The position numbers and the translations under genes are program-made. Shown here piece after piece: positions 32,098 through 40,609 of a stretch of DNA of 64,000 nt (its first letter is position 1; the number at the start of each line of letters is the position of its first letter). The notes under the pieces are model-generated. The model saw nothing but the letters and a program-made list of their open reading frames with translations, made no database searches and was not told the origin of the DNA. The stretch is from NCBI GenBank assembly GCA_041659285.1, contig JBAZYO010000006.1:310001-374000 (forward strand), in the 5' to 3' direction. The stretch comes from Vicinamibacterales bacterium. Its GTDB lineage: Bacteria; Acidobacteriota; Vicinamibacteria; Vicinamibacterales; UBA2999.

Positions 32098-33926
32098 GGT
32101 TTCACCCGTCCTTGGAGGGAAGGCACGTTGGCGAACGCCGATTCGATGGCCGACGCCGCCGTTTGCCCAAGGCCGCAGATGGAGGCGTCTCGCATGGCCT
32201 GTCCCAACTCAGATAGCAAGACAGATGGCGCCGACGAATCCACCAGGGCCGCAGATAACACAGATGACGCAGATCTACTGTCTAACAGTTCGGCTTGTCG
32301 CACCGTGCCAACGCGGCAGGGCACGCACTGTCCGCATGACTCGTCGCGGAAGAACTGCGCGATTCGCGCCAGGGTGTCCCTCAGATCGGCGGTCTCGTCG
32401 AACACCATGATCACGCCGGAGCCGAGCGTGGCGTTGGCCGCGCGCGCGCCTTCGAACGACAGCGGCATGTCGAGCGTGTCGGGCCCCACGAACGTGCCAG
32501 CGGCGCCACCGAGCAGGACGGCCTGCAGCGCCCGGCCCTCGGGAATGCCGCCGGCGAGATCGATGGCGTGCCGCAGTGTCTGGCCGCATTCAATTTCATA
32601 CAGGCCGGGCCGGGCCACGTGGCCAGACAGGCAAAACAGCCGCGTACCGGTGGAACCGGGCGTCCCGGTCCGCGCCCACGACGCCCCGCCCTCGACCAGG
32701 ATGTCCAGCACGTTGACGAGCGTCTCGACGTTGTTGACCACGGTGGGCTTGCCGAAGAGACCGACCTGGGCGGGAAACGGCGGCTTCGAGCGCGGCTCGC
32801 CGCGTTGGCCCTCAATCGAGTTGAACAGCGCCGTCTCTTCACCACAAATGTAGGCGCCGCCGCCGCGCCGGATCTCGATGTCGAACGCCGCTCCCGCCCC
32901 GGCGACGTCCGGGCCGAGCAACCCCGCGACCCGCGCCTGCGCCATCGCCGCGCCGATCGCCGCCTCGGCCTCAGGATACTCACCGCGAATGTAGATGAAC
33001 CCGCGCTCGGCGCCGGTGGCCAGGCCGCAAATGGTCATGGCCTCGATCACGGCAAACGGATCCTGCTCCATCAGCACGCGATCCTTGAACGTGCCGGGCT
33101 CGGATTCGTCGGCATTGCAGACCACGAAGTGCGGCCGCGCGGCTTCGCGCGCCACGGCGTCCCACTTGCGGCCGGTCGGGAACGCGGCGCCGCCGCGTCC
33201 GAGCAGCTTCGCCGCGGTCACTTCCGCGATCACCGCCGCCGCACCGATCGCGATCGCCTTGGTCAGCGCGGTGTAGCCGCCGTGTTTTTGATAGTCGGCC
33301 AGGCGGCCGGGCGCGGCCTGGTTGACGCGCCTGAGGATCTTCGATCCACGTGCGGCAGGTGGCGCAACACCTTCATGCCGGTCGTTGGCCAGCGCATCGA
33401 TCACGGCTTTGGCGGTGGGGGCAGGGCTGATGACGAAGCGTTGCGGCGCAAGACCGGCGCGAGTGATGAGAGCGGCAGACCCGCGGTCGCACTGCCCGAG
33501 ACAGGGCGACCGGTGGACGGCCGCTCCCATTTGCGCTTCCAGATCGCGGCACATTTGATCCGCGCCATTCAACCGGCAGGCGATGTCGTCGCACACATGC
33601 GCCACCGCGGCCGGGCGCGGTTCAGTTGCCAGCAGGTGATAGAACGTGACGACGCCCCAGGCCTCCGCCGGGGGCACCGACAGGCGTGTGCAGATGTAGT
33701 TGAGCGCGCCGTGGCTGATCCAGCCGACGGCGTCCTGCACGGCATGGAACACCGGCAGCAGCAGGTCGCGCTCGCCCGACACCTGCCGGCCGCCAATGGC
33801 CATGCGGCCGTCGCGCTCGATGTTCCGCGCGCCGCCCCCCCATCCAGTGGCGGGCGGCCCGAGAAGCCGATCGACTGCGGCCCGTTCGGCTTCGCTCGCG
33901 TCGGCCCCGACGATGTGAAGGTCCAT
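32094..33926 (-). CDS. Formate dehydrogenase NAD/FMN subunit (NuoE-NuoF fusion)
   Basis: A 610-residue diaphorase subunit. Residues 1-170 are NuoE-like: thioredoxin fold with the [2Fe-2S] ligands VCDDIAC (Cx4C) and PCLGQC (Cx3C). Residues about 210-590 are NuoF-like: GRGGAAFPTGRKW and CNADESEPGTFKDR (NADH/FMN site), RGGGAYICGEETALFNSIEG, an SLBB segment (LAGGIPEGRALQAVLLGG) and the N3-type cluster ESCGQCVPCRVG...ICGLGQTA. It hands electrons from the FeS chain to FMN and NAD+. The stretch between CRVG and ICGLG contains a repeat-derived Ser-rich segment (SRSASSVLSAALVDSSAPS). The start is 1 bp after the catalytic gene. Confidence 0.92.
   Translation of the reverse strand: MDLHIVGADASEAERAAVDRLLGPPATGWGGGARNIERDGRMAIGGRQVSGERDLLLPVFHAVQDAVGWISHGALNYICTRLSVPPAEAWGVVTFYHLLATEPRPAAVAHVCDDIACRLNGADQMCRDLEAQMGAAVHRSPCLGQCDRGSAALITRAGLAPQRFVISPAPTAKAVIDALANDRHEGVAPPAARGSKILRRVNQAAPGRLADYQKHGGYTALTKAIAIGAAAVIAEVTAAKLLGRGGAAFPTGRKWDAVAREAARPHFVVCNADESEPGTFKDRVLMEQDPFAVIEAMTICGLATGAERGFIYIRGEYPEAEAAIGAAMAQARVAGLLGPDVAGAGAAFDIEIRRGGGAYICGEETALFNSIEGQRGEPRSKPPFPAQVGLFGKPTVVNNVETLVNVLDILVEGGASWARTGTPGSTGTRLFCLSGHVARPGLYEIECGQTLRHAIDLAGGIPEGRALQAVLLGGAAGTFVGPDTLDMPLSFEGARAANATLGSGVIMVFDETADLRDTLARIAQFFRDESCGQCVPCRVGTVRQAELLDSRSASSVLSAALVDSSAPSVLLSELGQAMRDASICGLGQTAASAIESAFANVPSLQGRVKP
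32216..32283 (-). repeat. CCGCAGATAACACAGATGACGCAG repeat inside the NuoEF-like gene
   Basis: The plus strand contains CAAGACAGATGGCG, then GGGCCGCAGATAACACAGAT and GACGCAGAT within 70 bp. It encodes a Ser/Ala/Val-rich linker between the third and fourth cysteine ligands of the N3-type cluster. The same family of repeat lies in the next gene (31602-31657), and the GCCGCAGAT core links it to the intergenic arrays. Confidence 0.7.
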
Positions 33927-33927
33927 G

Positions 33928-35817
33928 TCAGGCCTGCTCGATCCGTATGGCCGTGGCCTTGAACTCCGCGGTGCCCACCAGCGGGTCGATGGCGTCGTTG
34001 GTCAGCATGTTGGTGGGCACGTCATCCGGAAAATGGAACGTCATGAACGTCAGGCCGGGTCGCAGCGCGTGGTCGATGTGCACGGGCGCGATGACCGCGC
34101 CGCGCCGCGAGGTGACGCGAACCGGCTGGCCTTCCACCAGCCCGAGGCGATTGGCGTCCTCCGGCGAGACATCGATGGTCTCGCCCCGCCGCGTCGGCGA
34201 CGCGTACGAGCCGGTTTGCACGCCGGTGTTGTATTCCGCGAGCCGGCGGCCGGTGGTCAGCCGCAGCGGAAACTCCTCGTTCAGTTGATCGAACGGCAGC
34301 TCGTGGCGCACCAGCGAGAACGGCGCCCGCGGCCCGCGCACCGGGCGCTCCCACAGCCGGCTGTGCAGGAACAACTCACCGGGGTGGTTGTCGTCGTAGC
34401 AGGGCCACTGAATGCCCGTCCGTTCCTCGAGGCGCTGGTAGCTCATGCCGGCGTGCATCGGCGACAGCGCACGCAGCTCGTTCCACATCGCCTCGGCGTC
34501 GGGCTGCCAGTCGTGTCCGAGCAGGCGCGCCAGGTCGCAGATGATCGCCAGATCTTCGCGGGCCTCACCGGGCGGATTCAGGGTCCGCCGCACGCGCTGG
34601 ACGCGACGCTCGCTGTTGGTGACGGTGCCTTCCGACTCGAACGCACCGGCGGCCGCGGGCAGCACGACGTCGGCGCGCAGCGCCGTCTCGGTCAGGAAGA
34701 TGTCCTGCACAACGAGCATCTCGAGCCCCTCGAGCAGCCGCGTCGCCCGATGCTGGTCGGCCTCGGACTGAACCGGGTTTTCACCAATCACGTAGACCGC
34801 GCGCAGGTCGCCGCGTTCCATCGCGTCGAACATGCCCGCCAGGTGGAAGCCCTTCTTCGGCGGCACCGCGACACCGTAGTGGCGATCGAACCTGGCGCGG
34901 ACCTCGTCGTTCTCGACGTGCTGGAAGCCGGGCAGGCGATCGGGCAGCGCGCCCATGTCGCCGCCGCCCTGCACGTTGTTCTGGCCGCGCAGCGGATTGA
35001 GCCCCGATCCCCAGCGGCCGACGTGACCCGTCAACAACGCCAGGTTGATCAACGCCAGCACGTTGTGCACCGCGGTGTGGTGTTCGGTGATGCCGAGGGT
35101 CCAGCAGATCATCGCCCGCGGCGCGGTGGCGTAGGCGTGCGCCATCTGCCGGATGGTGGCGGCGGGGACACCGGTTTCGGCGGCGCCGCGCTCGAGCGTC
35201 CACGGCTCGACCAGCGCGCGGTAGTCGTCGAAGCCGGTGGTGGCGTGCTCGATGAACTCGGTGTTGGCCAGCCCGCCGGCGATGATCTCGCGGGCCATGG
35301 TGTTCGACAGCGCGATGTCGGTGCCGACGTCGAGGCCCGCCCACACGTCGGCCCACTGCGCCGACGCGGTGCGGCGCGGGTCGATGGCATAGAGCTTCGC
35401 CCCGCGCTTCACGCCCGTGAGCAGGTGGTGAAAGAAGATCGGGTGCGTCTCCCTGGCGTTGGAACCCCAGAGGAGGATGCAGTCCGTTTCCTCAGTCTCC
35501 TGATAACAGCTGGTACTGCCTCCCATCCCGAATACCATCGCCAGACCGGCGACGCTTGGGGCATGTCAAGTGCGGTTGCAGCTGTCCAGATTGTTCGAGC
35601 CCATCACCACGCGCGCGAACTTCTGCGCGGCGTAGTTCATCTCGTTCGTGCTTTTCGAGCAGCTGAAGAGGCCGAAGGCCTGGCCGCCATGCGCGCGGCG
35701 CACGGCATCCAGTCCCGAGGCGGCGCGCTTCAGCGCTTCGTCCCACGTCGCCTGCCGAAGCGGGCCGCCGTGAGTGTCGCGAACGAGCGGATGGACAATA
35801 CGCGTCATCCGTCCCAT
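33928..35817 (-). CDS. fdhA: Formate dehydrogenase catalytic subunit, selenoprotein (TGA = Sec at residue 84)
   Basis: Read as one 629-residue gene across an in-frame TGA at 35568-35566. The context, NNLDSCNRT-(TGA)-HAPSVAGLA, aligns with the E. coli FdhF selenocysteine site (NNVDCCARV-U-HGPSVAGL), and the His after Sec is kept. Both flanking frames are the same frame. Further catalytic signatures: WGSNARETHP, YAIDPRRTASAQWADVW, NPLRGQNNVQGGGDMGALPD (the substrate-site Arg), ENPVQSEADQ, and a C-terminal molybdopterin dinucleotide-binding domain (LRLTTGRRLAEYNTG, GETIDVSPEDANRLGL). The usual N-terminal [4Fe-4S] domain is absent; it is found in the gene at 31141. Start at ATG 35817 (or 35808), 5 bp after the 83-residue gene. 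Confidence 0.93.
35536..35568 (-). promoter_or_regulatory. Bacterial SECIS element with UGA selenocysteine codon
   Basis: On the minus strand the TGA (35568-35566) is followed after 11 bases by CGTCGCC (35554-35548), loop GGTCT (35547-35543) and GGCGATG (35542-35536): a 7-bp stem with one G-U pair and the GGUCU loop recognised by SelB. There are 18 bases between TGA and GGTCT, the same spacing as in E. coli fdhF from memory. Confidence 0.9.
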
Positions 35818-35821
35818 GGGG

Positions 35822-36073
35822 CTACGGTAGCACGACCCACTGGGGGGTGGGGATCGACAGCAGCATGTAACGGCGCCGCAACTCGACGACGTGCCCCGGC
35901 AGCTCGCGGATGCTGAACTCGCCGGCCCGGCAGCGGTCTCGCAGGCGGCGGATTTCGAAGCGGTAGAGATCGTTGATCTGCTCGCGGAGGAGTTCCGGCG
36001 ACGTGCCCGGCTTGGGGCACAGTCCATGCCTCGCCAATTCGTCAATCACTTCGGGGCGATAGGTGCCTGGCAT
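35822..36073 (-). CDS. Small conserved hypothetical protein at head of formate dehydrogenase operon
   Basis: An 83-residue protein from the ATG at 36073: MPGTYRPEVIDELARHGLCP, then helices LLREQINDLYRFEIRRLRDRC and HVVELRRRYMLLSI. It is soluble, charged and mostly helical, with two Cys. Five bases separate its stop from the FdhA start, so it is very likely co-expressed with the enzyme. I do not recognise a family; a chaperone or assembly role is possible but not shown. A longer frame to 36139 runs through a dispersed repeat and is rejected. Confidence 0.7.
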   Translation of the reverse strand: MPGTYRPEVIDELARHGLCPKPGTSPELLREQINDLYRFEIRRLRDRCRAGEFSIRELPGHVVELRRRYMLLSIPTPQWVVLP

Positions 36074-36086
36074 GGTTACAACTGTG

Positions 36087-36132
36087 GTCCGGCTAAAGCC
36101 GGACGCCACATCCCAAGCTCGGGTAGAGCCGG
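36087..36132. repeat. Dispersed GTCCGGCT/AGCCGGAC hairpin repeat
   Basis: GTCCGGCT and AGCCGGAC (36087-36104) are a perfect inverted repeat with a 2-base loop, followed by GCCACAT; a second partial copy (AGAGCCGGACGCCACAT) lies at 36116-36132. A related copy occurs at 51751-51774. It may serve as a terminator for the gene at 36141, which is upstream on the same strand. Confidence 0.65.
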
Positions 36133-36140
36133 ACGCCACA

Positions 36141-36716
36141 TCACCGGCCGCATTTCAGCGCGTAGACCGAGATTTCAATTTCCACCGACGGCGGCAGGCC
36201 CGCTGTGGATTTGGCCCGGGTGTAGGCCGCGCAGGCGCTGACGACGTCGCCCAAGCGATCGCTGGCGCGCGCCAGGCCGATCCAGGCGTTGGCGGTGGGT
36301 TTCGTCCTGGTCGCTCGCTGGTAGGCGTCACGGGCGTCGGTGTAGCGGTCCACCTCCAGCCATAACTCCCCTTCCAGTTCGTCGATCGGCAGCGGCCACT
36401 GCGCCGTCGCGCCGGTCAACGCCATCGTGTTGGAGAGGTCGCGGGCGTGGGCCAGGAACACATCCAGCTCATCGCGCTCCTCCTGCGCCGCACTGACGGC
36501 GGCGCGAATGGCGACGTCGGCGTATCGCGCCGCCGTTCCCGGCAGGCCGTCCAGCATCTTCAACCGGACGTTCACGGGACCGAGCAGCTCCAGGGCACCG
36601 CCCTTCGGCGCCAGGGCGCGGGCGGCGACCCACCCTTCCATGGCGACGCGCTGGATCTCGAGGTCCACGTCTTGCGCGAGCGTCAGCATCACGGACGCGA
36701 TCAGCAGGGCGCGCAT
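36141..36716 (-). CDS. Hypothetical exported protein with TPR-like C-terminus
   Basis: A 191-residue protein with a short signal peptide (MRALLIASVMLTLAQ). The middle is helical (AQEERDELDVFLAHARDLSNTMAL). The C-terminal 70 residues resemble one to two tetratricopeptide-like repeats: LWLEVDRYTDARDAYQRATRTKPTANAWIGLARASDRLGDVVSACAAYTRA. No enzymatic motif is seen. It follows the VOC-domain gene by 6 bp on the same strand. Confidence 0.65.
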   Translation of the reverse strand: MRALLIASVMLTLAQDVDLEIQRVAMEGWVAARALAPKGGALELLGPVNVRLKMLDGLPGTAARYADVAIRAAVSAAQEERDELDVFLAHARDLSNTMALTGATAQWPLPIDELEGELWLEVDRYTDARDAYQRATRTKPTANAWIGLARASDRLGDVVSACAAYTRAKSTAGLPPSVEIEISVYALKCGR

Positions 36717-36722
36717 GCCTCG

Positions 36723-37514
36723 TCAGCCTCCAACCAGCGTCACCACGACCCGGGCGGCGGCGTCTTCCACGTCACGACGGTCGAGACCGTTTCCTTCGAT
36801 ACTGAACGACCGCAGACCGACGGCGTTTTCCGGCGGCGCCGGGGCGCCCACGCCGGCCCAGGTGTTCATCCCCAGGTGGTGATGGTAGCCGCCGGCCGAC
36901 ACGAACAACGCACCGGGATACGAACGGACCATCGGCGCGAAGCCGATCTCGCCGCAATAGAACGCCTCGCCCTCGTCCAGCCGGGAGACGTGAAGGTGCA
37001 TGTGGCCAATCACCGTGTCCGCGTCCAGCCCCTGCCACGGCTCGTCCGCACCGGCCTCGCTGGCCACGCCCTGCACGTCCAGCGGATCGGTGGCCATGGC
37101 CAGTTCACCGTTGGCGCGCCGCCAGGTCTCGCGCGGACGGTCGCGGTAGATCTCGATCCCCAGGCCATCCGGGTCATCGAGGTATAACGCCTCGCTGACC
37201 AGGTGATCGGCGGCGCCGCTGAGCGGCCATTGCCGATCGGCGAGCCGCCGCAGCGAGCGGCCGAGCGCGGCACGCGACGGCACCAGGATGGCGAAGTGGA
37301 ACAGGCCGGTGCTGCGCCGCGGACGGGGCACGGCGTCGCGGCGCTCGTGCAGTTCGATCAACGGGCGACCACCGCCGGCCGACAGCGACGACGTCCGCCC
37401 GGCCCGCGAGATCTCCTGGAACCCCAGGATGTCGCGATAGAACGGCAGCGACCGATCCAGATCGCTGACGGTCAGGCTGACGGTCCCGATGTGGGCATCG
37501 GCCGGGAGAGGCAT
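36723..37514 (-). CDS. Two-domain VOC family dioxygenase-like protein (catechol 2,3-dioxygenase/CatE type)
   Basis: A 263-residue protein with two vicinal-oxygen-chelate modules. Module 1 starts HIGTVSLTVSDLDRSLPFYRDILGF and ends with LYLDDPDGLGIEIYRDRP, the typical VOC strand with the metal Glu. Module 2 begins TVIGHMHLHVSRLDEGEAFYCGEIGF and contains GYHHHLGMNTWAG. The NTWAG wording is that of CatE/YfiE-like ring-cleaving dioxygenases. The metal ligands (His in each module and Glu) appear present. The aromatic substrate is unknown and no other catabolic gene is nearby. Confidence 0.85.
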   Translation of the reverse strand: MPLPADAHIGTVSLTVSDLDRSLPFYRDILGFQEISRAGRTSSLSAGGGRPLIELHERRDAVPRPRRSTGLFHFAILVPSRAALGRSLRRLADRQWPLSGAADHLVSEALYLDDPDGLGIEIYRDRPRETWRRANGELAMATDPLDVQGVASEAGADEPWQGLDADTVIGHMHLHVSRLDEGEAFYCGEIGFAPMVRSYPGALFVSAGGYHHHLGMNTWAGVGAPAPPENAVGLRSFSIEGNGLDRRDVEDAAARVVVTLVGG

Positions 37515-37542
37515 TCAACAATCTTAACGCCCCGTACGTACG

Positions 37543-37581
37543 ATAGCCACAGACACCCTGTGTCCCCTGCGTCCTCGGTGG
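37543..37581. repeat. Hairpin with AGCCAC...GTGGCT arms
   Basis: AGCCAC and GTGGCT enclose GACACCCTGTGTC, itself a small hairpin, and CCCCTGCGTCCTC. The wording (CCACAGA, GGACGCAGGGGACACAG on the other strand) belongs to the CACAGA repeat family found elsewhere in the window. It lies in the 83-bp gap between the VOC and amidohydrolase genes. Confidence 0.5.
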
Positions 37582-37597
37582 CTGGAGTCCGTCTCCG

Positions 37598-38992
37598 CTA
37601 CCGCATCAGCGCGATCAGCGCGCGACGATCGACCTCGCTGTTCCCAATCACGACTCGCGAGATCCGCCTGGTATTGGTGATGTCATCAAGCGGGTTGGCG
37701 TCGAGCACGAGAAAGTCGGCGCGCTTGCCCGTGGCGATGACGCCGGTGTCGGTGCGCTGCAGGAACTGCGCGGCGCGGCTGGTCGCCGCGACAATCGCCT
37801 GGGCCGGCGTCATGCCGGCCTCCACCATCGCCTGCAACTCCAGTTGTTCGGCGAAGCCGAAGTGATGGTCTTCGAGCCCGGTGTCGGCGCCGAGCACGAT
37901 CCGGGCGCCGGCGGCGTTCAGCCTGGCGAGGCTGCGCTGCAGAATGCCGTACCGCTGCCGCGCGCCGTCCACGGCCTTGGGGTCGCGCTTCGCGTAATAG
38001 GCCCGCATGCGTTCAAGGACCGGCGTCTGCACGGCGGCGCCCAGCAACGTCATCATCGGATCACCCGCCGTCAGCCAGGGAGGCGTGGCGGCGTAGGTCG
38101 GCTTGAGTGGCGTGGTGAGGTTGCCCATCACGTAGACGTTCTTCTTCACAATCGCCGCCGCCAGCGCCTCGTCCATTTCGGTGTCGCGGACGAGGTGCGC
38201 GAAGGCGTCGACGCCGGCGTCCACCAGATCGACGGCGTCGCGGTGATAGAAGACGTGGGCGATCACGCGCAAGCGGCGCCGGTGCGCCTCGTCGATGATG
38301 GCGCGGTAGACCGGGGCGCTCAGCTTGGGCGCGCGGCCGTTCCGGTCGTCCACCCAGATCTTGACCATGTCCACCTGGCGCGACGCCAGCTCCGCCACCG
38401 CGCGCCGGCCATCGGCCGCGGTTGTCACCTCGTAGGCAATGCCGGCGTAAGTCGCGCCGCCGGGGCCGGCGTTCGGCGCGCCGATGCCGCGGCCGGCGAC
38501 CTGCAACAGGGCGCCGCCGGGGCGGCCGCGCGACTGTTCCGCGCGCAGTTGATAGAAGAGTTCGCCGGTCTCGATGCCCTGGGACTGGACCACGCCGACA
38601 CCGAAGTAGAGCGCGCGCGCCAGGTCGCTGACGACCGTCTCGCGCGTGTAGTTGGCGGCCGAGTAGGTCAGGCCCTGCTGAAACCCCGGATGCACGTGCG
38701 TGCCGATCAACACCGGCATCACGGTCTTGCCGGAAAGATCGACGCGCGGCACCGACGCCGCGGCGCGAATCTCACCGGCGCGGCCGACCCGCGCAAACGC
38801 GCGCTGCTCAACGAGGATGGCCGAGCGCTCAATGACGGGACCGCCGTCGCCGGGAATGAGGCGGGCGTTTTCGTAAAGGACCGGGCCCTCGGCGCGGACG
38901 GCCGGGGCCGGCGCCGGCGCCGGCGCCTGCCCGCGCAGCCCCATGACCGCAGCCGCGACCAGCACGCACACACCGAGCATCACGTTCCGCAT
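37598..38992 (-). CDS. Exported amidohydrolase family protein
   Basis: A 464-residue metal-dependent hydrolase. Signal peptide (VMLGVCVLVAAAVMGLRGQ), a beta-sandwich start (VLYENARLIPGDGGPVIERSAILVEQ), the metal motif GTHVHPG (HxH), MVKIWVDDRNGRAPKLS (the conserved Lys region), RVIAHVFYHRDAV (His), AFAHLVRD, and GADTGLEDHHFG with the catalytic Asp. The end (GVIATGKRADFLVLDANPLDDI) closes the sandwich. Such secreted imidazolonepropionase/prolidase-like paralogues are numerous in Acidobacteriota. The ATG at 38992 gives the signal peptide; substrate unknown. Confidence 0.88.
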   Translation of the reverse strand: MRNVMLGVCVLVAAAVMGLRGQAPAPAPAPAVRAEGPVLYENARLIPGDGGPVIERSAILVEQRAFARVGRAGEIRAAASVPRVDLSGKTVMPVLIGTHVHPGFQQGLTYSAANYTRETVVSDLARALYFGVGVVQSQGIETGELFYQLRAEQSRGRPGGALLQVAGRGIGAPNAGPGGATYAGIAYEVTTAADGRRAVAELASRQVDMVKIWVDDRNGRAPKLSAPVYRAIIDEAHRRRLRVIAHVFYHRDAVDLVDAGVDAFAHLVRDTEMDEALAAAIVKKNVYVMGNLTTPLKPTYAATPPWLTAGDPMMTLLGAAVQTPVLERMRAYYAKRDPKAVDGARQRYGILQRSLARLNAAGARIVLGADTGLEDHHFGFAEQLELQAMVEAGMTPAQAIVAATSRAAQFLQRTDTGVIATGKRADFLVLDANPLDDITNTRRISRVVIGNSEVDRRALIALMR

Positions 38993-39023
38993 GACGCGCA
39001 ATATACCAGCCCGCGGCCGGCGT

Positions 39024-39653
39024 TCAGGGTTTGGGGATCCGCAAGGTCGCGCTGACCATGGCGCTGCCACTGGCGGCGAAGATCAACGCGAGGGGGTGCA
39101 GCAAGGCGGGGCCCACCTTGTACACGCCGAACCAGAGACGCTCGTCAACGTAGCCAAGGTAGAACGCCAGCCCCAACAACAGGACCAGGAGCACGCTGGT
39201 CGGGATCGGTGTGCCTTCGAAGTACTTCACCTTCCCGGTGCCGGCATCAGTGAGCTCCGCGGCGGTGGCGTTGAAGCGCGCAAGACGACTGACGCCGCAG
39301 ACCACGAAGTAGGTGAGGATGGTCATGTCCCAGCCGCCGCGCAGGCCGAGGGTAAAACCAAGCACGGCCGGGGCGACGCCAAACGAGATCACGTCGGCCA
39401 GAGAGTCGAGATCGGCGCCCAGGAAGGACTGCCGCCGCGTATCGAGACGCGCCACGTAGCCGTCGAGCACGTCGAACACCAGGGCCCCCGGCAGCAGGAA
39501 GAAGGCCGCCCAGAAGAACCGGCGGTTGTCGGTGGCGATGTAGTCGAGGCAGAGGAAGATCGAGATGGTGCCGCACGCGGCGTTGGCAATGGTCAGCAGA
39601 TCGGCCCACGTGAACGACCGCAGCATCGACATGCGCCGGCGAGGGTCCGTCAT
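39024..39653 (-). CDS. pssA: CDP-diacylglycerol-serine O-phosphatidyltransferase
   Basis: A 209-residue membrane enzyme with the CDP-alcohol phosphatidyltransferase motif DVLDGYVARLDTRRQSFLGADLDSLADVISFG, i.e. D-G-x2-A-R ... G-x3-D-x3-D. About 6-7 membrane segments follow the N-terminal FTWADLLTIANAACGTISIF. The N-terminal wording and SLADVISFGVAPA are typical of bacterial type II PssA, which makes phosphatidylserine, the precursor of phosphatidylethanolamine. Nine residues lie between AR and G, one more than in the common form. No psd gene is adjacent. Confidence 0.85.
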   Translation of the reverse strand: MTDPRRRMSMLRSFTWADLLTIANAACGTISIFLCLDYIATDNRRFFWAAFFLLPGALVFDVLDGYVARLDTRRQSFLGADLDSLADVISFGVAPAVLGFTLGLRGGWDMTILTYFVVCGVSRLARFNATAAELTDAGTGKVKYFEGTPIPTSVLLVLLLGLAFYLGYVDERLWFGVYKVGPALLHPLALIFAASGSAMVSATLRIPKP

Positions 39654-39715
39654 GCCCCCAGCCTATCAAACCGCGTCGCCGTTAACCTTTCCCGGGCCAA
39701 TCCGTATTTAGGGGT

Positions 39716-40609
39716 ATGACACAACGCGTTCTTGCCGCCGCCTTCGCCGCCCTGACCCTGCTGGCCACGGCCGCGCCGTCGGCGGCCCAGCCGGCGCCGG
39801 CCCAACCGCCCACGCCGCCGACGCCGCCCGGCGCCGCGGTGCCGCTCTACCAGGCCCCTGTCGATGCGCACACCACGCGGGAACAGGTCCAGGACATCCT
39901 GCGGCAGTATCCACCCGCGGTCGGCGAGACTCTGAGGCGCGACCCCACGCTGCTTGACCGCGCCGACTACGTGGCCCCGTATCCGCAGCTGGTCGCGTTC
40001 CTGCAGCAGCATCCGGAGGTCATGCGGAACCCCTCGTTCTACTTCGGCGGCTATGACTACTATGAACGGCGCCAGCCGATGTCGCCGGAGATGGAAGCCC
40101 TCGGCGTGCTGCTGGGCGGCATGGCCGGGATCCTCGGCGTCGGCGTCTTCGTCGGCGTGCTGGCCTGGATCATCCGGGCCGTCATTCAGCATCGGCGCTG
40201 GTTGCGGCTGTCACAGGTGCAATCGGACGTGCACGTGAAACTGATGGACCGCATGACCACCAACGAAGAGCTGCTCGCCTACATTCAGAGCCCGGCCGGA
40301 CGGCGGTTCCTGGAGTCGGCGCCGATTCAGCAGGAAGCGGACGCGCCCCGCCAGGGGGCGCCGGTCGGGCCGATCATCTGGTCGATGATGGCCGGTATCG
40401 TGCTCGCGACGGTCGGCGTCGGCTTCCGGCTGGCGGCGCAGTCGGTGACCAACGAAGCGCAGCAGGCCTTTATCGTGGTCGGCGTGATCCTGATGACACT
40501 GGGCGCGGGCTTCGTCCTCGCGGCCACCATGGCCTACCTCGTCTCGTCGCGGCTTGGCCTGTTCCCGGCGCCGGCCGCCGCCCACGACCCGAGTTCCGGT
40601 AATGCGTGA
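39716..40609 (+). CDS. Hypothetical membrane protein in ECF sigma operon
   Basis: A 297-residue protein: signal peptide (LAAAFAALTLLATAAPSAAQ), a Pro-rich linker, a soluble region (TTREQVQDILRQYPPAVGETLRRDP and ASYVAPYPQLVAFLQQHPEV-like), then a membrane helix (VLLGGMAGILGVGVFVGVLAWIIRAV), a cytoplasmic charged segment and two more helices near the C-terminus. I know no function. It overlaps the sigma factor gene by 8 bp, so it is probably part of that regulatory unit. Confidence 0.75.
   Translation: MTQRVLAAAFAALTLLATAAPSAAQPAPAQPPTPPTPPGAAVPLYQAPVDAHTTREQVQDILRQYPPAVGETLRRDPTLLDRADYVAPYPQLVAFLQQHPEVMRNPSFYFGGYDYYERRQPMSPEMEALGVLLGGMAGILGVGVFVGVLAWIIRAVIQHRRWLRLSQVQSDVHVKLMDRMTTNEELLAYIQSPAGRRFLESAPIQQEADAPRQGAPVGPIIWSMMAGIVLATVGVGFRLAAQSVTNEAQQAFIVVGVILMTLGAGFVLAATMAYLVSSRLGLFPAPAAAHDPSSGNA

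Noticed and set aside
35538..35566. Frameshift or nonsense mutation splitting the formate dehydrogenase gene
   Set aside because: Both halves are in the same frame, the stop is TGA, the residue context is that of the FdhF selenocysteine, and a GGTCT-loop hairpin follows at the canonical distance.
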